From: CAZQGE01 sp964592815
Lineage (GTDB): Bacteria; Bacillota; Clostridia; Christensenellales; CAG-917
Direction: 5' to 3'
Assembly (NCBI GenBank): GCA_964592815.1
Contig: CAZQGE010000014.1
Span: 1-33,098, forward strand
Length of the DNA: 33,098 nt
Shown: in pieces, positions 32,401-33,098 of the stretch
Position numbering within the stretch: the stretch's first letter is position 1
How the letters are laid out: every line of letters begins with the position of its first letter
Program-made: the position numbers and the translations under genes
The notes under the pieces: generated by a model
Database searches by the model: none
What the model saw: the letters and a program-made list of their open reading frames with translations, nothing else
What the model was told of the DNA's origin: nothing

Positions 32401-32925
32401 ACAGGTGGACAAGCATCAAAATCAACTCCTACTGGCGCAATTGCAAAATTTGCAGCAACAGGAAAACGTACAAAGAAGAAAGACCTTGCATTGCTTGCTA
32501 TGGACTATGGTTACGTTTACGTCGCACAAGTTTCAATGGGCGCAGATATGAACCAAGTTGTAAAAGCTATGGCAGAAGCAGAAGCATACCACGGACCATC
32601 TATTGTTATCGCTTATGCTCCTTGCATCAACCACGGTATCAATATGACAAAATCACAACTTGAAATGAAGAAAGCTGTTGACACAGGATATTGGCAACTT
32701 TTCCGTTTCAATCCAGACCTCATCGGAACAGACAAGAGTCCTCTTGCAATTGACAGCAAAGAACCCACCGAAGATTATCAAACCTTCCTTATGGGTGAAG
32801 TAAGATATGCATCACTTGCAAAGCAAAACCCCGATGCAGCAAAAGTGTTGTTTGCAAAGAACGAACAAGACGCTTTGGATAAACGTACTTTCTATAAGAA
32901 AAAGGCTGAATCTTACAACAAATAA
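29404..32925 (+). CDS. nifJ: Pyruvate:ferredoxin (flavodoxin) oxidoreductase
   Basis: A 1173-residue single-chain PFOR of normal length. It converts pyruvate and CoA to acetyl-CoA and CO2, passing electrons to ferredoxin. Order: N-terminal pyrimidine-binding domain with YPITPSSPMAE, transketolase-C-like and CoA-related gamma domain (SLKVTEKID to about 610), a 2[4Fe-4S] ferredoxin domain with C686/C689/C692/C696 and C740/C743/C746/C750, then a TPP-pyrophosphate domain with ACAGCGETPYVKL (C807, C810), NATGCSSIYGG, GGDGWAYDIGYNGVDH (near 964-978) and DTEVYSNTGGQASKSTPTGA. All cofactor motifs are intact. It stands alone with a strong promoter and terminator. Codons look more restricted than in neighbours, fitting high expression. 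Confidence 0.97.
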   Translation: MSKKMTIDGNTAAAHIAYAFADVAAIYPITPSSPMAESCDEWAGAGRKNIHGNILKVAEMQSEAGAAGAVHGSLAAGALTTTFTASQGLLLMIPNMYKIAGELLPSVFHVSARSLANHALNIFGDHSDVMACRQTGFALLAANSVQEVMDLALVAHLSTLESSVPFLHFFDGFRTSHEVSKIDVIDYEEIKTLVNFEKIEQFRARALNPEHPHQAGTAQNPDIYFQNREACNKYYDAVPTIVQETMDKVATITGRHYHLVDYYGAKDADRIVVLMGSGAEAVEETVDYLNGKGQKVGVIKVRLYRPFPTEQFVNAIPSTVKTITVLDKVKEQGALGDPLYLDVVTALNEKQITKEVLCGRYGLGSKEFNPTMVNAVYANMTSEKKNHFTVGINDDVTFTSLKVTEKIDAAEKSTISCKFYGLGSDGTVGANKNSIKIIGDHTDKYAQGYFAYDSKKSGGITISHLRFSDKPIRSTYLIDQADFVACHNASYVLRYDMLSDLKQGGTFLLNSQWAPEEMDTKLPAKMKNMIAEKHVKFYTLDGLKVVQELGTSKGVNTVMQAAFFKLANVIPYEDAERYMKEAIKKTYGKKGDAIVAMNNACVDNAITGLKEVKYPESWKTTTVGADPLPVPNDAYFQDFIAPILAQEGDKLPVSAFDPAGVVPTGTTKFEKRGIAVTVPEWDAEKCIQCNRCSLVCPHATIRPTLATAEELANKPEGFVTKAAIGFKGYEYRMQVSPYDCTGCNNCVNVCPAKEKALKMVPLEESIAKEAENWEYAVSLKETTAEFKEDTVKGSQFKKPLFEFSGACAGCGETPYVKLITQLFGDRMIIANATGCSSIYGGSAPTCPYTKNDEGKGPAWANSLFEDNAEFGFGMHIAYSQRRNILANTMNNILGLGDISENLKDAFNEWLDGKEDGVLSEAASKKIITLLPEAIASASGMTLELLNKINNRKDCLIKKSTWIVGGDGWAYDIGYNGVDHVLASGEDVNILVLDTEVYSNTGGQASKSTPTGAIAKFAATGKRTKKKDLALLAMDYGYVYVAQVSMGADMNQVVKAMAEAEAYHGPSIVIAYAPCINHGINMTKSQLEMKKAVDTGYWQLFRFNPDLIGTDKSPLAIDSKEPTEDYQTFLMGEVRYASLAKQNPDAAKVLFAKNEQDALDKRTFYKKKAESYNK

Positions 32926-32942
32926 TTGATTCAATCAAAATT

Positions 32943-32973
32943 AAAACCACTTGCACACGCAAGTGGTTTTTTT
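32943..32973. terminator. Strong terminator after the PFOR gene, probably bidirectional
   Basis: A perfect 12-bp stem (32943-32954 with 32959-32970), loop ACAC, is followed by T7 on the plus strand. On the minus strand TTTTAATTTT follows, so it can also end the convergent gene entering from the right edge. Confidence 0.92.
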
Positions 32974-33022
32974 GTTGTCATAAATTCTTCATTGTCATTC
33001 CCTTTCAAACTTCAGGATAAAA

Positions 33023-33098
33023 TCAATTCATTTCTATATAATAATAAAAATCTTCCGGTTGTTTTTTAAGCCATGCCATTGCAATTTTTCTGTCAATG
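33023..33098 (-). CDS. C-terminal fragment of a gene running off the right edge
   Basis: On the minus strand the window ends with an open frame of 24 codons before a TGA at 33023-33025, ending in QPEDFYYYIEMN. It reads like the amphipathic end of a soluble protein and sits about 50 nt before the bidirectional terminator, as a convergent gene should. Too little is present to name it, and the frame could be fortuitous. Confidence 0.45.
   Translation of the reverse strand, partial: IDRKIAMAWLKKQPEDFYYYIEMN

Overview
The window is AT-rich, densely packed DNA from a low-GC, Gram-positive-type anaerobe, most likely an uncultured member of the Clostridia. The evidence is a full-length pyruvate:ferredoxin oxidoreductase, an ECF-transporter core next to truA, a WalJ-type hydrolase, DegV, two lipoproteins with typical lipoboxes, GGAGG-type ribosome binding sites and short U-tailed terminators. 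The lineage is an inference from gene content and style; there is no rRNA gene to settle it. No tRNA, CRISPR array, phage or complete insertion sequence was recognised.

Layout. 1-2.0 kb: a DUF2804 gene (+) converging with an unrecognised all-helical protein (-). 2.1-6.1 kb: a response regulator and sensor kinase, then a lipoprotein carrying an RsgI-like middle domain. 6.3-7.2 kb: degV (-). 7.4-9.6 kb: an ArsB/NhaD-type permease and a tyrosine phosphatase (+). 9.65-12.0 kb: a 777-residue foldase-like lipoprotein with an InlB-type repeat inserted. 12.4-16.4 kb: pth-mfd (-). 16.5-16.9 kb: a small membrane-peptide ORF that runs into a GC-rich block of tandem hairpins. 17.0-20.75 kb: walJ, two CPBP-family membrane proteases, rlmH and tadA; the first four are joined by ATGA stop/start overlaps. 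20.8-25.6 kb: a second five-gene operon with a 123-residue protein, glnS, a zinc-ribbon/coiled-coil protein and two four-helix membrane proteins. 25.9-29.16 kb: ecfA1-ecfA2-ecfT-truA. 29.4-32.9 kb: nifJ/PFOR behind a near-consensus promoter. The last 76 bases hold the probable C-terminus of a minus-strand gene.

How it fits together. Most genes are housekeeping: translation quality and tRNA/rRNA modification (pth, tadA, rlmH, truA, glnS), transcription-coupled repair (mfd), vitamin uptake energising (ecfA1A2T), and central anaerobic carbon flow (PFOR). The less ordinary content is at the cell surface: the two-component system beside the RsgI-domain lipoprotein, the foldase-like lipoprotein, and the glnS-linked trio. 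The trio's soluble zinc-ribbon protein and two membrane proteins share a short PY-x-Q-D-like motif.

Several promoters sit almost on top of their start codons. Three genes (the phosphatase, the 123-residue protein and ecfA1) look leaderless, and two or three others would have leaders of only about 10 nt. Several starts were moved to fit ribosome binding sites or promoters, and this is noted in each entry. All functional calls come from reading motifs by eye; no database search was run.
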